NCBI RefSeq assembly: GCF_017916255.1
Contig: NZ_CP072827.1
Coordinates: forward strand, 310,001 to 374,000
Source of the DNA: Streptomyces mobaraensis NBRC 13819 = DSM 40847
Lineage (GTDB): Bacteria > Actinomycetota > Actinomycetes > Streptomycetales > Streptomycetaceae
Length of the DNA stretch: 64,000 bases
Direction: 5' to 3'
This document shows positions 42,601-64,000 of the stretch, piece after piece. Positions within the stretch are counted from its first letter, which is position 1, and every line of letters starts with the position of its first letter. The position numbers and the translations under genes were made by a program. The notes beneath the pieces are model-generated. The model saw nothing but the letters and a program-made list of their open reading frames with translations, was not told where the DNA came from and searched no databases.

Positions 42601-45600
42601 ACCAGGCGCAGCAGCGGCGGGTTCGTCAGGTCGAAGCGGGTGCGGGCCTCGGCTGCCTGGAGCCGGGCGAGTTCGGCCTCGGCCGTTTCCGGGACGAGGT
42701 CGCGCAGGTCGGCCTCGGTAAGGGGCACGTCCACGGCGTCCGGGACGTACTGGACGGGCTCGTCGAGGCCGTCGTGCAGGAACCCGGCGCGCAGGTTGGG
42801 GTGGCGGTCGAGGACGGCGGTGACGGCGGTGCGCAGCACGTCGAGCGGGACGGGCCGGCGGAGGGTGACGACGTCGCGGGAGGTGTAGACGTCGAGCGCG
42901 TCCTCGTCGTACAGGGCCTCGAACAACAGGCCGCGCTGGAGCGGGGAGAGGGGCCAGACCTCGGCCCCCGCGGGCGCGGCGGCGAGGGCCTCGTCGCTCG
43001 GCCGGGGCAGCTCGTGAACGGCGGACGGGGTGGCGGTGTCCTCCCCGCGGGCGCGCTCGGCGAGCCCCGCCGGAGTGCGGCCCTCGAAGACGTCGCGGGG
43101 GCTGAGGGCGAGGCCCTCGGCGCGGGCGGCGCCGACGAGGCGGATGGAGGTGATGCTGTCGCCGCCGAGGCGGAAGAAGTCGTCGTGGACGCCGGCCCGG
43201 GGCAGGTCGAGGACCTCGGCGAAGATCCGGCAGAGCAGGGCCTCGGTGGCGTCGGCGGGTTCGCGGTCGTCGGTGTGCCCGGCGTAGTCGAGGGCGTCGT
43301 CGGACGGGAGCGCGGCCCGGTCGATCTTGCCGTTGACGTTGAGCGGGAGCGCGTCGAGCACGGCGAAGGCGGACGGCACCATGTACTCGGGCAGCCGGGC
43401 CGCGCAGACGGCCCGCAGTTCCCCGGTGTCGGGGGTGGCGCCGGGGGCGGGGACGACGTAGGCGACGACGCGCTTGACGCCCGACGCCGTCGTACGAACC
43501 AGGACGGCCGCGTGGCCGACGGCCGGCTGCTCCGCCAGGACGGCCTCGATCTCGCCGAGTTCGATGCGGTAGCCGCGGATCTTGACCTGGTCGTCGGTGC
43601 GGCCGAGGAAGTCCAGGCCGCCGTCCGGGCGGCGGCGGACGAGGTCGCCGGTGCGGTACATGCGGCTGCCGGCCGGGCCGTAGGGGTCGGCGACGAAGCG
43701 GGACGCGGTGGCGGCCGGGCGGTTCAGGTAGCCGCGGGCGAGCTGGGCGCCGGCGAGGTAGAGCTCGCCGGGGACGCCGACGGGCACGGGCCGCAGCCAG
43801 GCGTCGAGGACGTGGGCGCGGGTGTTGCGCAGCGGCCGGCCGACGGTCGGGGTGGGGCTGTCGGCGAGGTCGGCGGCGAGGGCGTCGACGGTGAACTCGG
43901 TGGGCCCGTAGTAGTTGACGCAGGTCAGGCCGGGTGCGGGGTGCAGCCGTGCCCACAGCGCCTCGGGCACGGCCTCGCCGCCGAGCAGCAGGACGGCCGG
44001 GCGGTGCGGGGCGTCGGCGTCGAGGAGGCCGCTGTCGAGGAGCTGCTGGGCGTAGGTGGGGGTGACGTCGAGGGTGTCGACGCTGTGCTCCCGGGCGTAC
44101 GCGACGACGGCCTCGGCGTCGCGGCGCGCGTGCTCGCCGAGGACGTGCAGCTCGTGGCCACCGATCAGCCAGATGAGCTGTTCCCAGGAGGAGTCGAAGG
44201 AGAACGAGGCGGTGTGCAGGGCGAGCAGCCGGTCGCGGCCGGTGGCGCGGACGGCGGCGGCGAAGACGGTGTCGAGGTGGTCGTGGGCGAGCGCGGTGAG
44301 GCCGCGGTGCTCGATGACGACGCCCTTGGGGCGGCCGGTGGAACCGGAGGTGTGGATCACGTACGCGGGGTGGCCGGGGGCGATCGGTCCGCCGCGCTCG
44401 GCGTCCGTGAGCGGTCCGCCGGGCAGCGCGTCGAGGGCCGCGTGGACGTCCGGGTCGTCGAGGAGGACGACGGCGGTGCCGGGGAGTTCGGGGAGCCGGG
44501 CGGCGACCTCGCGGGTGGCGACGAGGAGGGCGGGCCGGGTGTCGTCCAGGAGCAGGGCGAGGCGCTCGTCGGGATGGTCGAGGTCCAGCGGCAGGTAGGC
44601 GCCGCCGGCCTTGAGGACGGCGAGGATCGCGGTGACGGACGCGGTGGTGCGGGGCAGGGCGAGGGCGGCGACCCGTTCGGCGCCGAGGCCCCGGTCGCGG
44701 AGCAGCCGGGCGAGCCGGTCGGAGCGCTCGTCGAGTTCGGCGAAGGTGATCCGCTCGGTGCCGCCGTCGAGGGCCGGTCCGGCGAGGGCGGTGGCGTCGG
44801 GGGTGCGGGCGGCCTGCGCGGTGAACAGGTCGGTGACGGTGCCCGCCGGGACGGGGTGCTCGCCGCCGTCGGCGGCGGCGGTCAGCTCCGCGCCTTCGCC
44901 GGGCAGCAGGGTGTCGAGCCGGGCGAGCGGGGTGTCGGGCTGCTCGGCGAAGAGGGTGAGCAGGCGCAGGAAGCGGTCGGTGACGCGGCGGGCCGTCGTC
45001 TCGTCGAACAGGTCGGGACGGTAGCCGAGTTCGAGGCGCAGGGTGGCGCCGGGCAGGACGGACATCGTCAGCGGGTAGTGGGTGGCGTCGCGGGCGCCGA
45101 GGCCGGTGACGCGCAGGCCGCTGCCCGCGGCGGCCGTGCCGAGGGTGTCGGAGACGTCGTCGCTGCCGCTGTAGTTCTCGACGACCAGCAGCGTGTCGAA
45201 CAGCGGCCCGTCGACGGCGGTGAGCCGCTGGATGCCGCCGAGGCCGAGGTGCTGGTGGTCCATGAGGGCGGCCTGTTCGGCCTGGACGGCGGCGGCGGTG
45301 CTCGCGAGGGTGGCGTCGGGGGCGAGCCGGACGCGCACGGGCAGGGTGTTGATGAACAGGCCGACCATGGTGTCGGCGCCGGGCAGGTCGTCCGGGCGGC
45401 CGGAGACCGTGGTGCCGCTGACGACGTCGGCGGCGCCGGTGAGGGAGCCGACGAGGACGCCCCAGAGGGTGTGGGCGACGTTGCCGAGGGTCAGGCCGCG
45501 GGCGCGGGCCACGGCGGTGACGGCGGCGGTGAGTTCGGGCCCGGCCTCGGTCTCGACGGCGCCGGGTTCGACGGCCGCGCCGAGGGCGGCGCCGGGGGCC

Positions 45601-46327
45601 ACCGGATGGGGTTCGGTGAACCCGTCGAGGGCGGCGGCCCAGGCCCGGCGGGCGGCCTCGGTGTCGCGGGTGGCGAGCAGTTCGAGGTGGTCGCGGTAGG
45701 GGCGGACGGGCGGGAGGGCGGCGAGGTCGCCGCGCGAGCCGACGAGGGTGAGCAGCTCCCGGACCAGGATCGGCATGGACCAGCCGTCGAGGAGGAGGTG
45801 GTGGCAGGTGATGACCAGGCGGGCGCGCTCGTCGGCCAGGCGCAGCAGGGTGAGCCGCAGGAGGGGCGGTTCGGCGAGGTCGAAGCGGTGGTTCCAGTCC
45901 TCGGCCATGGCGGCGCGGACGGCGTCCTCCTGTGCCGCCGGGTCGGCGGCGAGGGCGGTGAGGTCGCGTTCGCGCACGGGGGTGTCGGCGTGGCGCGGGA
46001 CGAACTGGACGGGCTCCTCGCCGTCGTCGTACCAGAAGCCGGCGCGCAGGTTGGCGTGGCGGCGCAGCAGGGCGTCGGCGGCTGCCGTCAAGTCGGCCGT
46101 TTTCAGTGGGCCTTCGAGGTCGAGGTGGGACTGGACGACGTAGACGTCGCGGGCGTCCTCGTCGTAGACGGCGTGGAAGAGGAGGCCCTCCTGGAGGGAG
46201 GACAGGGGGTAGACGTCCTCCAACGCGGAGCCCGCTGCGGAGTCGGCCTGGATCGGTGCGGTGGCGTCATTCATGGTGGGGTTCTCGGTCCAGGAGGGAG
46301 AGGGGGCGGTGGGCTGCGGGTCGGGGT

Positions 46328-46331
<4 letters not shown>
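36615..46331 (-). CDS. Siderophore NRPS B: C-A-PCP-C-A-PCP-C-A-PCP
   Basis: A ~3238-residue three-module synthetase. Module 4: condensation (HHLLLDGWS ~179), adenylation (TSGST ~660), carrier (LGGDSI ~1055). Module 5: condensation with an altered motif NHTLLWDG (~1262), adenylation ~1734, carrier LGGHSL ~2119. Module 6: condensation HHIAGDEWS ~2307, adenylation ~2792, carrier LGGHSL ~3182. Pocket residues by eye: module 4 DSEDLGYVD (acidic, so a basic side chain such as Orn, Arg or Lys); modules 5 and 6 both DMENLGLIN, the code known for N5-hydroxyornithine. There is no thioesterase; the chain ends 60-70 residues after the last carrier. ATG 46331 overlaps the stop of NRPS A (ATGA); ATG 46274 is possible. 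The first condensation domain is of the type accepting a D-residue, fitting the E domain that ends NRPS A. Confidence 0.95.
36920..38500 (-). repeat. Copy 1 of a ~1.58-kb near-identical duplication (A-domain, module 6)
   Basis: This segment matches 40094-41674 at a constant offset of 3174 bases. Long runs are identical, including synonymous positions, while an inner part near 38000-38400 is more diverged. It covers most of the module 6 adenylation domain. Confidence 0.88.
40094..41674 (-). repeat. Copy 2 of a ~1.58-kb near-identical duplication (A-domain, module 5)
   Basis: Partner of 36920-38500. Both encode adenylation domains with the same hydroxyornithine pocket. The near-identity at silent sites points to recent duplication or gene conversion. 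Confidence 0.88.
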
Positions 46332-59008
<12,677 letters not shown>

Positions 59009-59055
59009 GGCGCCTTCCGGGTCGTTCGTAGGGGGTGGGAGTGGGGGTACGCGTG

Positions 59056-59091
59056 CCGGGGTCCGCCGGCCCGTCCGCCGGCGGGCCCCGG
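59056..59091 (-). terminator. 14-bp hairpin between the binding-protein and NRPS A genes
   Basis: Arms 59056-59069 and 59078-59091 pair over 14 positions with one mismatch and an 8-base loop. It lies within the iron-regulated gene train and may be an attenuator or RNA-stability element. Confidence 0.55.
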
Positions 59092-59125
59092 TGCGCGGGG
59101 GGTGAGGGGGTGGACCCCCGCCGCC

Positions 59126-60121
59126 CTACAGGCTCTTGAGGATCTTCTCGATCTGGTCGAGCACGTCGATCGAGGTGCCGTAGCGGTCGCTGGTGGCGTA
59201 GGTGACGGGCAGCACGTGGCCGTCCTTGGCCGCCTTGAGCAGCTTCCAGGAAGGCTTGTCCTGGAGTTCCTTGGTCTCCTTGGGCACCTCGCCGGTCGCC
59301 GCCGTGCGCGGGACGAGGATGACGTCGGCGTCGGAGAGGACGTCGATCTTCTCCTGGGAGTAGGTCACCTCGTGCTCCTTGCCGTCGGCGGACGCCTTGG
59401 CGAAGCCGGCGCCGACGTCGGAGAGGACGCGGCCGACCCAGGAGGTGCGGGTGTCCACGAGGAACTCGCCGTTGCCGTAGGAGGAGGCGAGGGCCCACTT
59501 CACGGACTTGAGCTTGTCGGCGTAGGTCGACTTGATCTTGTCGGCCTTCTCCTTGTAGGTGGCCTTCAGCTTGTCGAGGGCGTCCTCCTTGCCGACGGCC
59601 CGGGCGATCTTCTCCTGGGCGTCGTAGAGGTCGCCGGGGGTCTTGATGCCGAAGTAGAGCGTGGGGGCGATGCCCTTGAGCCGGTTGATCTTCCAGTCGA
59701 AGGCGGCGGCGCCCTCGACGATGATCAGGTCGGGCTTGAGGGAGGCGACCTTCTCGATGTTGGTCTCGATGCCGGAGCCGATCGAGGTGATCTTCTTGCC
59801 CTGTTCCTTCTGCGAGGGCAGGAGCTCCATCGGGTTGTTCTCGTCGATGGCGCTGGTGCCGACCGGCTCGACGCCGAGGTCGAGCAGGGCGCCCGTGGCG
59901 TAGGAGATGCTGACGATGCGCTCGGCCTTCGCCGGTACCGTCACCTTGCCGTCGCTCGTCTCGATCACCCGCTTCCCGCCGTCGCCCGCCGCGGGCTTGG
60001 CGTCGTCGGACGAGTCGTCGCTGCCGCAGGCGCTCACGGTGAGCAGGGCGGCGGCGGCGAGCACGGCCGCGACGCGGCTGCGGCCGGCCTTGCGGCCACG
60101 ACGGACGGGACGGGTGTTCAT
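59126..60121 (-). CDS. Siderophore-binding lipoprotein (FepB/FhuD-like)
   Basis: A 331-residue periplasmic-type binding protein. The signal peptide has an Arg-rich n-region, hydrophobic VAAVLAAAALL and a lipobox LTVSAC with the anchoring Cys at 32. The fold is the helical-backbone class used for iron-siderophore: VSISYATGALLDLGVEPVG, LKPDLIIVEG and a C-terminal ATSDRYGTSIDVLDQIEKIL. It would deliver ferric-siderophore to the FecCD permeases encoded at 29491-31667. It lies between the aryl carrier protein and NRPS A, so uptake and synthesis share one iron-controlled unit. Confidence 0.94.
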   Translation of the reverse strand: MNTRPVRRGRKAGRSRVAAVLAAAALLTVSACGSDDSSDDAKPAAGDGGKRVIETSDGKVTVPAKAERIVSISYATGALLDLGVEPVGTSAIDENNPMELLPSQKEQGKKITSIGSGIETNIEKVASLKPDLIIVEGAAAFDWKINRLKGIAPTLYFGIKTPGDLYDAQEKIARAVGKEDALDKLKATYKEKADKIKSTYADKLKSVKWALASSYGNGEFLVDTRTSWVGRVLSDVGAGFAKASADGKEHEVTYSQEKIDVLSDADVILVPRTAATGEVPKETKELQDKPSWKLLKAAKDGHVLPVTYATSDRYGTSIDVLDQIEKILKSL

Positions 60122-60171
60122 GGTTCTCCTTGAGCGGTGCGGTGCGAGGGGCGGGATGGGGGAGGCGGGGG

Positions 60172-60411
60172 TCAGCCGCCGGCGGTGAGCAGGGTGTGCC
60201 AGCCGCGCAGGGTGGGGTCGGCCTCGGCGAGTTCGGTGAAGTCGGCGGCAAGGCCGCGGGCCCGCCAGCGTTCCACCAGGCTCATCAGCCGGATCGAGTC
60301 GAGGCCGAGGTCGCGCAGGTCCTCGTCGTCCGGCAGGTCGGCGGGGTCCTCGCCGAGGACGTCGGCCACGTCGAGGCGGAGGGTGTCGAGCGGGACGGGG
60401 GGCGTGGGCAT
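60172..60411 (-). CDS. Stand-alone aryl carrier protein (ArCP)
   Basis: A 79-residue carrier domain. The phosphopantetheine serine is in LRDLGLDSIRLMSLVERW (~33-50) and the end reads FTELAEADPTLRGWHTLL. This pattern is that of aryl carrier proteins such as the C-terminal domain of EntB/DhbB, not of peptidyl carriers. It would hold an activated aryl acid (2,3-dihydroxybenzoate or salicylate) for the starter condensation domain of NRPS A. The isochorismatase part is absent and no aryl-AMP ligase is nearby. GAAGGA lies five bases before ATG 60411; it follows the hydroxylase gene by 44 bases. Confidence 0.88.
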   Translation of the reverse strand: MPTPPVPLDTLRLDVADVLGEDPADLPDDEDLRDLGLDSIRLMSLVERWRARGLAADFTELAEADPTLRGWHTLLTAGG

Positions 60412-60455
60412 GCGGAGTCCTTCGGGGGCTTGAGCGTGGAGGGCGGGGGTGCGGT

Positions 60456-61850
60456 TCAGCCGACGGGCGCGGCGACGGTGTCCGCGGTGTCGGCCCGTCC
60501 CCCGGCCCCGGCCCGGCCCGCGAGGACGTCCCGTTCGGTGCGGCGCAGCAGCAGCGAGTCGCAGATCTCGCCGGAGCGGACGGCCAGGGTGGAGAGCAGG
60601 GAGGAGGTGATGCCGTGGGTGTGCTCGGTGCCGCCCTGGAGGTAGATGCCGACGCGGACCCGGTCGGTGGTCAGGACGCGGTGGTCCCGGTCGACGCGCA
60701 GCCGGCCCTGCTCGTCGGTGAGGCATTCGGCGGCCAGGCCGCCGAGGAGTTCGCGGGGGTCGGCCGGGTGGTAGCCGGTGGCGAACACCACGGCGTCGCA
60801 GTCCAGCGTGAACGTTTCCCCGGAGGTCAGGGAGCGGATCACCGCGCGGGCGCCGTCCGCCAGGTCCTCGACGGCGGTGAGCCGGCTGGTGTTGAGGATC
60901 CGCAGCCGCTCGCGGCCCTGGACCTTCTCCTGGTAGGCGGTGCGGTAGAGCTGCTCGATGAGCTCGCCGTCGACCACCGAGTAGTTGGTGTTGCGGTGGT
61001 AGCCCAGCAGGGTCCGCTTGACGTCCTCGGGGGCGTCGTAGAAGTGGTCCACGGCGGCCGGGTCGAAGATGCGGTTGGCGAAGGGGCTGTCGTCGGCCGG
61101 GCTGTAGCCGTAGCGGGAGAAGACCGCGCAGACCTCGGCGTCGGGGAAGGTGCGGTGCAGGTACTCGGCGCTCTCGGCGGCGGACTGGCCGGCGCCCACG
61201 ACCACGAACCGGCGGTGCCGGCGGGCGGCCGGCTCGGCGGCGCGGAACAGCAGGTCGCGGTTGTGCCAGACGTGCGGCCCGAGGGCGACGCCCTCGGGGA
61301 GGCGGGGGGCGAGGCCGGTGCCGAGGGAGAGGTTGCGGGCGCGCCGCACGGTCTCGTCGGCCGGGTCCCCGACAGCCCGCGAGACGACGTCCACGGCCTC
61401 GACCGTCGCGCCGTCCCGCACCGCGTGCACGGCGGTCGCGGTGCGGCCGTAGTCCACGGCGGAGCCGAACTCGGCGGCGCACCACTCCAGGTAGTCGTGG
61501 AACTCGATCCGGGTGGGGAAGAACGTCTTCTGGTTGATGAAGTCGGCGAGCCGGCCGCGGTCACGCAGGTAGCACAGGAACGAGAAGCGGCTGCTGGGGT
61601 CCCGCAGGGTGACCAGGTCCTTGAGGAAGGACACCTGCATGGTGGCGCCTTCGAGGAGCATCCCGCGGTGCCAGCCGAAGCGCTCCTGGCGCTCCAGGAA
61701 GCCCGCGCGGATCGGGCGGTCCGGGGCCCGGCGGTTGTGGTCGTCGATCGCGATGGCGAGAGCCAGGTTGGCGGGACCGAAGCCTATGCCGACCAGATCC
61801 TCGATGGGGGCGCCCGCCGTGTTCGCGCTGTCCCCGCGCCGTGCCGACAT
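60456..61850 (-). CDS. L-ornithine N5-monooxygenase (SidA/PvdA-like)
   Basis: A ~464-residue FAD/NADPH hydroxylase that turns ornithine into N5-hydroxyornithine. Markers: GIGFGPANLALAIAI for FAD, FLERQERFGWHRGMLL, MQVSFLKDLVTLRDPSS, the NADPH loop VVGAGQSAAES and the late ATGYHP. This matches the two hydroxyornithine-type adenylation domains in NRPS B. I use ATG 61850 (GAGAGG six bases upstream); ATG 61856 and 61907 are alternatives. It is the first gene after the iron box at 61940, so it leads the biosynthetic unit. No formyltransferase gene accompanies it. Confidence 0.94.
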   Translation of the reverse strand: MSARRGDSANTAGAPIEDLVGIGFGPANLALAIAIDDHNRRAPDRPIRAGFLERQERFGWHRGMLLEGATMQVSFLKDLVTLRDPSSRFSFLCYLRDRGRLADFINQKTFFPTRIEFHDYLEWCAAEFGSAVDYGRTATAVHAVRDGATVEAVDVVSRAVGDPADETVRRARNLSLGTGLAPRLPEGVALGPHVWHNRDLLFRAAEPAARRHRRFVVVGAGQSAAESAEYLHRTFPDAEVCAVFSRYGYSPADDSPFANRIFDPAAVDHFYDAPEDVKRTLLGYHRNTNYSVVDGELIEQLYRTAYQEKVQGRERLRILNTSRLTAVEDLADGARAVIRSLTSGETFTLDCDAVVFATGYHPADPRELLGGLAAECLTDEQGRLRVDRDHRVLTTDRVRVGIYLQGGTEHTHGITSSLLSTLAVRSGEICDSLLLRRTERDVLAGRAGAGGRADTADTVAAPVG

Positions 61851-61939
61851 GCTCATCCTCTCGTCGTACCGCCCGTTCCGACTTTTACGGCCGTGCCGGC
61901 CGGGCATGGGTCGGGAAGGGCAACCCGCACACTCGTTGA

Positions 61940-61958
61940 TTAGGTATGCCTAACCTAA
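61940..61958 (-). promoter_or_regulatory. Iron box upstream of the biosynthetic gene train
   Basis: TTAGGTATGCCTAACCTAA matches the reverse-complement consensus TTAGGTGAGCCTAACCTAA at 17 of 19 positions. It lies 90 bases upstream of the ornithine hydroxylase start and should make the ~29-kb unit iron-repressed. Confidence 0.9.
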
Positions 61959-62040
61959 CTTTCTCGGCAGGTCAGGTGTCAAGTCCACCGTCAGATCTCG
62001 CGCCACAGGGGCCCCTTGGCGAGCCCCTCCCGAACGCCGG

Positions 62041-62083
62041 ACGGGCCGGGTGGGCGCGCGTCGGCGCGTCCCTCCCGGCCCGT
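62041..62083 (-). terminator. Terminator of the arg operon
   Basis: Outer arms 62041-62050 and 62074-62083 pair perfectly over 10 bp, and an inner CGCGC/GCGCG pair (62055-62059/62064-62068) closes the loop. It lies 15 bases after the argD stop and before the iron box. Confidence 0.75.
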
Positions 62084-62097
62084 CTCCCCCGGAGGGG

Positions 62098-63288
62098 TCA
62101 GACGTCGAGCATCCGGGGCAACGCCCCGACGAAGGAGTCGACTTGCCCCTGTTCGATGACGAGCGGCGGCGCGAGCCGGACCACGTCCGGGCCCGTGGCG
62201 TTCACCAGGAACCCCGCCTCCAGGGCCGCCCGCTGCACCCGCGCGGCCACCGGCCGGTCCAGGACGAGTCCGAGCAGCAGCCCGGCCCCGCGCACCGCGC
62301 GCAGCAGCGGATGACCGGACGCCCGGGCTCCGGCCGCCAACCGCTCGCCCATGCGCCGGACATGGGCGAGGACGTCCTCTTTCTCCAGCGTGTCGAGCAC
62401 CGCCAGGGCGGCGGCGCAGGACACCGGGTTGCCGCCGAACGTCGAGCCGTGCTGCCCGGGCGACAGCAGCCCGGCCGCGTCGCCGAAGGCCACGGTGGCC
62501 CCGATCGGCAGCCCGCCGCCGAGCCCCTTGGCCAGCGTCATCACATCGGGCAGCACACCGTCCGCCTGATGGGCGAACCAGTGGCCGGTGCGGCCGATAC
62601 CTGTCTGGATCTCGTCCAGGACGAGCAGGGCCCCGGCCGCCCGGGTGATCTCACGGGCCGCCGCGAGGTAGCCGGGCGGTGGGACGACGACGCCGTTCTC
62701 GCCCTGGACGGGTTCGAGGACGACGGCGGCGGTCTGTTCCGTCACGGCGGCGCGCAGGGCGTCGGCGTCGCCGTAGGGGACGTGGGTGACGCCGCCGGGC
62801 AGCGGGAGGAAGGGCTGCTGTTTGGCCGGCTGGCCGGTGAGGGCGAGGGCGCCCATCGTGCGGCCGTGGAACCCGCCGTGCGCGGCGACGACGTACGGCC
62901 GCCCGGTCCGCCGGGCGATCTTGAACGCGGCCTCCACCGCCTCCGCCCCGGAGTTGGAGAAGAACACCCTGCCCTCGCGGCCCGCCAGCTCCAGCAGCCG
63001 CTCGGCCAGCGCCACCGGCGGCTCGGCCACGTACAGGTTCGACACGTGCCCGAGCGTCGCGATCTGGTCGGAGACCGCGCGGACCACGGCCGGGTGGGCG
63101 TGGCCGAGCGCGTTGACGGCGATACCGCCGACGAAGTCGACGTACGTCCGGCCGTCCGCGTCCCTGACGGTCGCCCCCTGCCCGCTCACCAGCGCCAGCG
63201 GGGGCGTGCCGTAGGTGTCCATCAACGCGCCCCGCCAGCGTCCGGCCAGCCGCTCCCCCGGTGTACGGATACCGTCGTCGCCGGTCAC
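62098..63288 (-). CDS. argD: Acetylornithine aminotransferase
   Basis: A 396-residue class III PLP aminotransferase that makes N-acetylornithine from the semialdehyde. [18 protein letters not shown] and [18 protein letters not shown] are family blocks. [15 protein letters not shown] holds the Asp contacting PLP, and the Schiff-base Lys is in [13 protein letters not shown] (~253). [18 protein letters not shown] follows. GTG 63288 overlaps the argB stop (GTGA). It ends the arg unit; the argR that usually follows in Streptomyces is absent and the siderophore genes come next. It would supply ornithine for the NRPS; whether a second argD exists elsewhere is not visible. Confidence 0.95.
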   Translation of the reverse strand: MTGDDGIRTPGERLAGRWRGALMDTYGTPPLALVSGQGATVRDADGRTYVDFVGGIAVNALGHAHPAVVRAVSDQIATLGHVSNLYVAEPPVALAERLLELAGREGRVFFSNSGAEAVEAAFKIARRTGRPYVVAAHGGFHGRTMGALALTGQPAKQQPFLPLPGGVTHVPYGDADALRAAVTEQTAAVVLEPVQGENGVVVPPPGYLAAAREITRAAGALLVLDEIQTGIGRTGHWFAHQADGVLPDVMTLAKGLGGGLPIGATVAFGDAAGLLSPGQHGSTFGGNPVSCAAALAVLDTLEKEDVLAHVRRMGERLAAGARASGHPLLRAVRGAGLLLGLVLDRPVAARVQRAALEAGFLVNATGPDVVRLAPPLVIEQGQVDSFVGALPRMLDV

Positions 63289-64000
63289 GCGGTCACCTCC
63301 GCCCGCGCCCCGGGCACGCCCGGCGGCGGGTCGGGCACCACGGTCGTCCCCACCGCCTCGTCCGTGAAGACCTCCAGCAGCAGCGAGTGCGGCACCCGGC
63401 CGTCCAGCACGTGCGCCGCGCCCACCCCGCCCCGGACCGCCCGCAGACAGCCCTCCATCTTGGGGACCATGCCGCTCGACAGGGCGGGGAGCAGTGCCTC
63501 CAAGTCGGTCGCGGTGAGGCGGTTGATGACGTCGTCGCTGTGCGGCCAGTCCGCGTAGAGCCCCTCGACGTCCGTGAGGACGACCAGCTTCTCCGCGCCC
63601 AGCGCCCCGGCGAGCGCGGCGGCGGCCAGGTCGGCGTTGACGTTGTACACCTCGCCGTCCGCGCCCCGGGCGACCGGCGAGACGACGGGGATCCGGCCGC
63701 GGTCGAGCAGCGCCTCCACCGTGCTCGGGTCGACGGCGACGACGTCACCGACGAGGCCGATGTCCACCGGCTCGCCGTCGACCACGGCCGGCCGCCGCAC
63801 GGCGGTCATGGTGTGCGCGTCCTCGCCGGTCAGGCCGACGGCGAACGGGCCGTGCCGGTTGATCAGCCCGACGAGTTCGCGCTGCACCTGGCCGGCGAGG
63901 ACCATCCGGACGACGTCCATCGCCTCCGGCGTGGTGACCCGCAGGCCCGCCGTGAACTCCGAGGCGATGCCGAGCCGGTCGAGCATCCCGCTGATCTGCG
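63285..64000 (-). CDS. argB: Acetylglutamate kinase, 5' end beyond window
   Basis: The C-terminal ~238 residues of N-acetylglutamate kinase; the frame is open at the right edge, reading [11 protein letters not shown] first. Clear family blocks are [69 protein letters not shown] for nucleotide binding, and [17 protein letters not shown]. It phosphorylates N-acetylglutamate, the second step to ornithine. It is coupled to argD by a GTGA overlap. Arginine feedback cannot be judged because the N-terminal helix is missing. Confidence 0.95.
   Translation of the reverse strand, partial: QISGMLDRLGIASEFTAGLRVTTPEAMDVVRMVLAGQVQRELVGLINRHGPFAVGLTGEDAHTMTAVRRPAVVDGEPVDIGLVGDVVAVDPSTVEALLDRGRIPVVSPVARGADGEVYNVNADLAAAALAGALGAEKLVVLTDVEGLYADWPHSDDVINRLTATDLEALLPALSSGMVPKMEGCLRAVRGGVGAAHVLDGRVPHSLLLEVFTDEAVGTTVVPDPPPGVPGARAEVTA

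Noticed and set aside
62098..64000. argBD as certainly the primary arginine operon
   Set aside because: Possible, but argR does not follow argD and the siderophore unit does, so I left the choice open instead of asserting it.

Overview
The window reads as a stretch of Streptomyces (or very closely related actinomycete) chromosome. It is very GC-rich with GTG starts and AGGAG-type ribosome sites. It carries families typical of the genus (DUF5709, DUF6098, DUF5133-like, GSCFA), a DasR-like operator in front of a chitinase, and IdeR/DmdR-type iron boxes. I see no rRNA, tRNA or CRISPR array.

Layout. (1) 1-4539: the end of a type I PKS or NRPS-PKS pathway (ketoreductase, carrier protein, thioesterase), then a GSCFA protein, an SGNH hydrolase and a TauD-type dioxygenase, closed by an 18-bp perfect terminator. 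(2) 4607-26569: general accessory and housekeeping genes. These include small secreted proteins, an IS30-family element inserted in the loop of a terminator, two tiny DnaJ-zinc-finger-like proteins, a MerR/SDR pair, a DUF5133-like gene with a frameshift, stress-type small proteins, a GH18 chitinase, a ~1500-residue secreted protein, a phosphotransferase and a BenE transporter. (3) 26721-64000: a siderophore locus, interrupted only by a LysR/tartrate dehydrogenase pair.

The siderophore locus has three iron boxes. The one at 61940-61958 heads a ~29-kb leftward gene train: ornithine N-hydroxylase, stand-alone aryl carrier protein, binding lipoprotein, two giant NRPSs, MbtH-like protein and a two-subunit ABC exporter. 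The one at 32615-32633 heads a coupled operon of a siderophore-interacting reductase and two FecCD permeases. The one at 26721-26739 precedes a GNAT that resembles N-acetylglutamate synthase. At the right edge argB and argD (ornithine synthesis) point the same way as the NRPS genes. My reading is an iron-responsive siderophore factory with its own ornithine supply.

The NRPS pair has six modules: C-A-PCP-E, C-A-PCP, C-A-PCP-E, then C-A-PCP, C-A-PCP, C-A-PCP, with no thioesterase. Binding-pocket residues read by eye predict D-Ser, basic residue, D-Ser, basic residue, N5-hydroxyornithine, N5-hydroxyornithine. With the aryl carrier protein this suggests an aryl-capped mixed catechol (or phenol)/hydroxamate hexapeptide. 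The architecture recalls qinichelin-type siderophores (from memory, unchecked). No genes for making or activating the aryl acid, and no importer ATPase, are in the window, so these must come from elsewhere.
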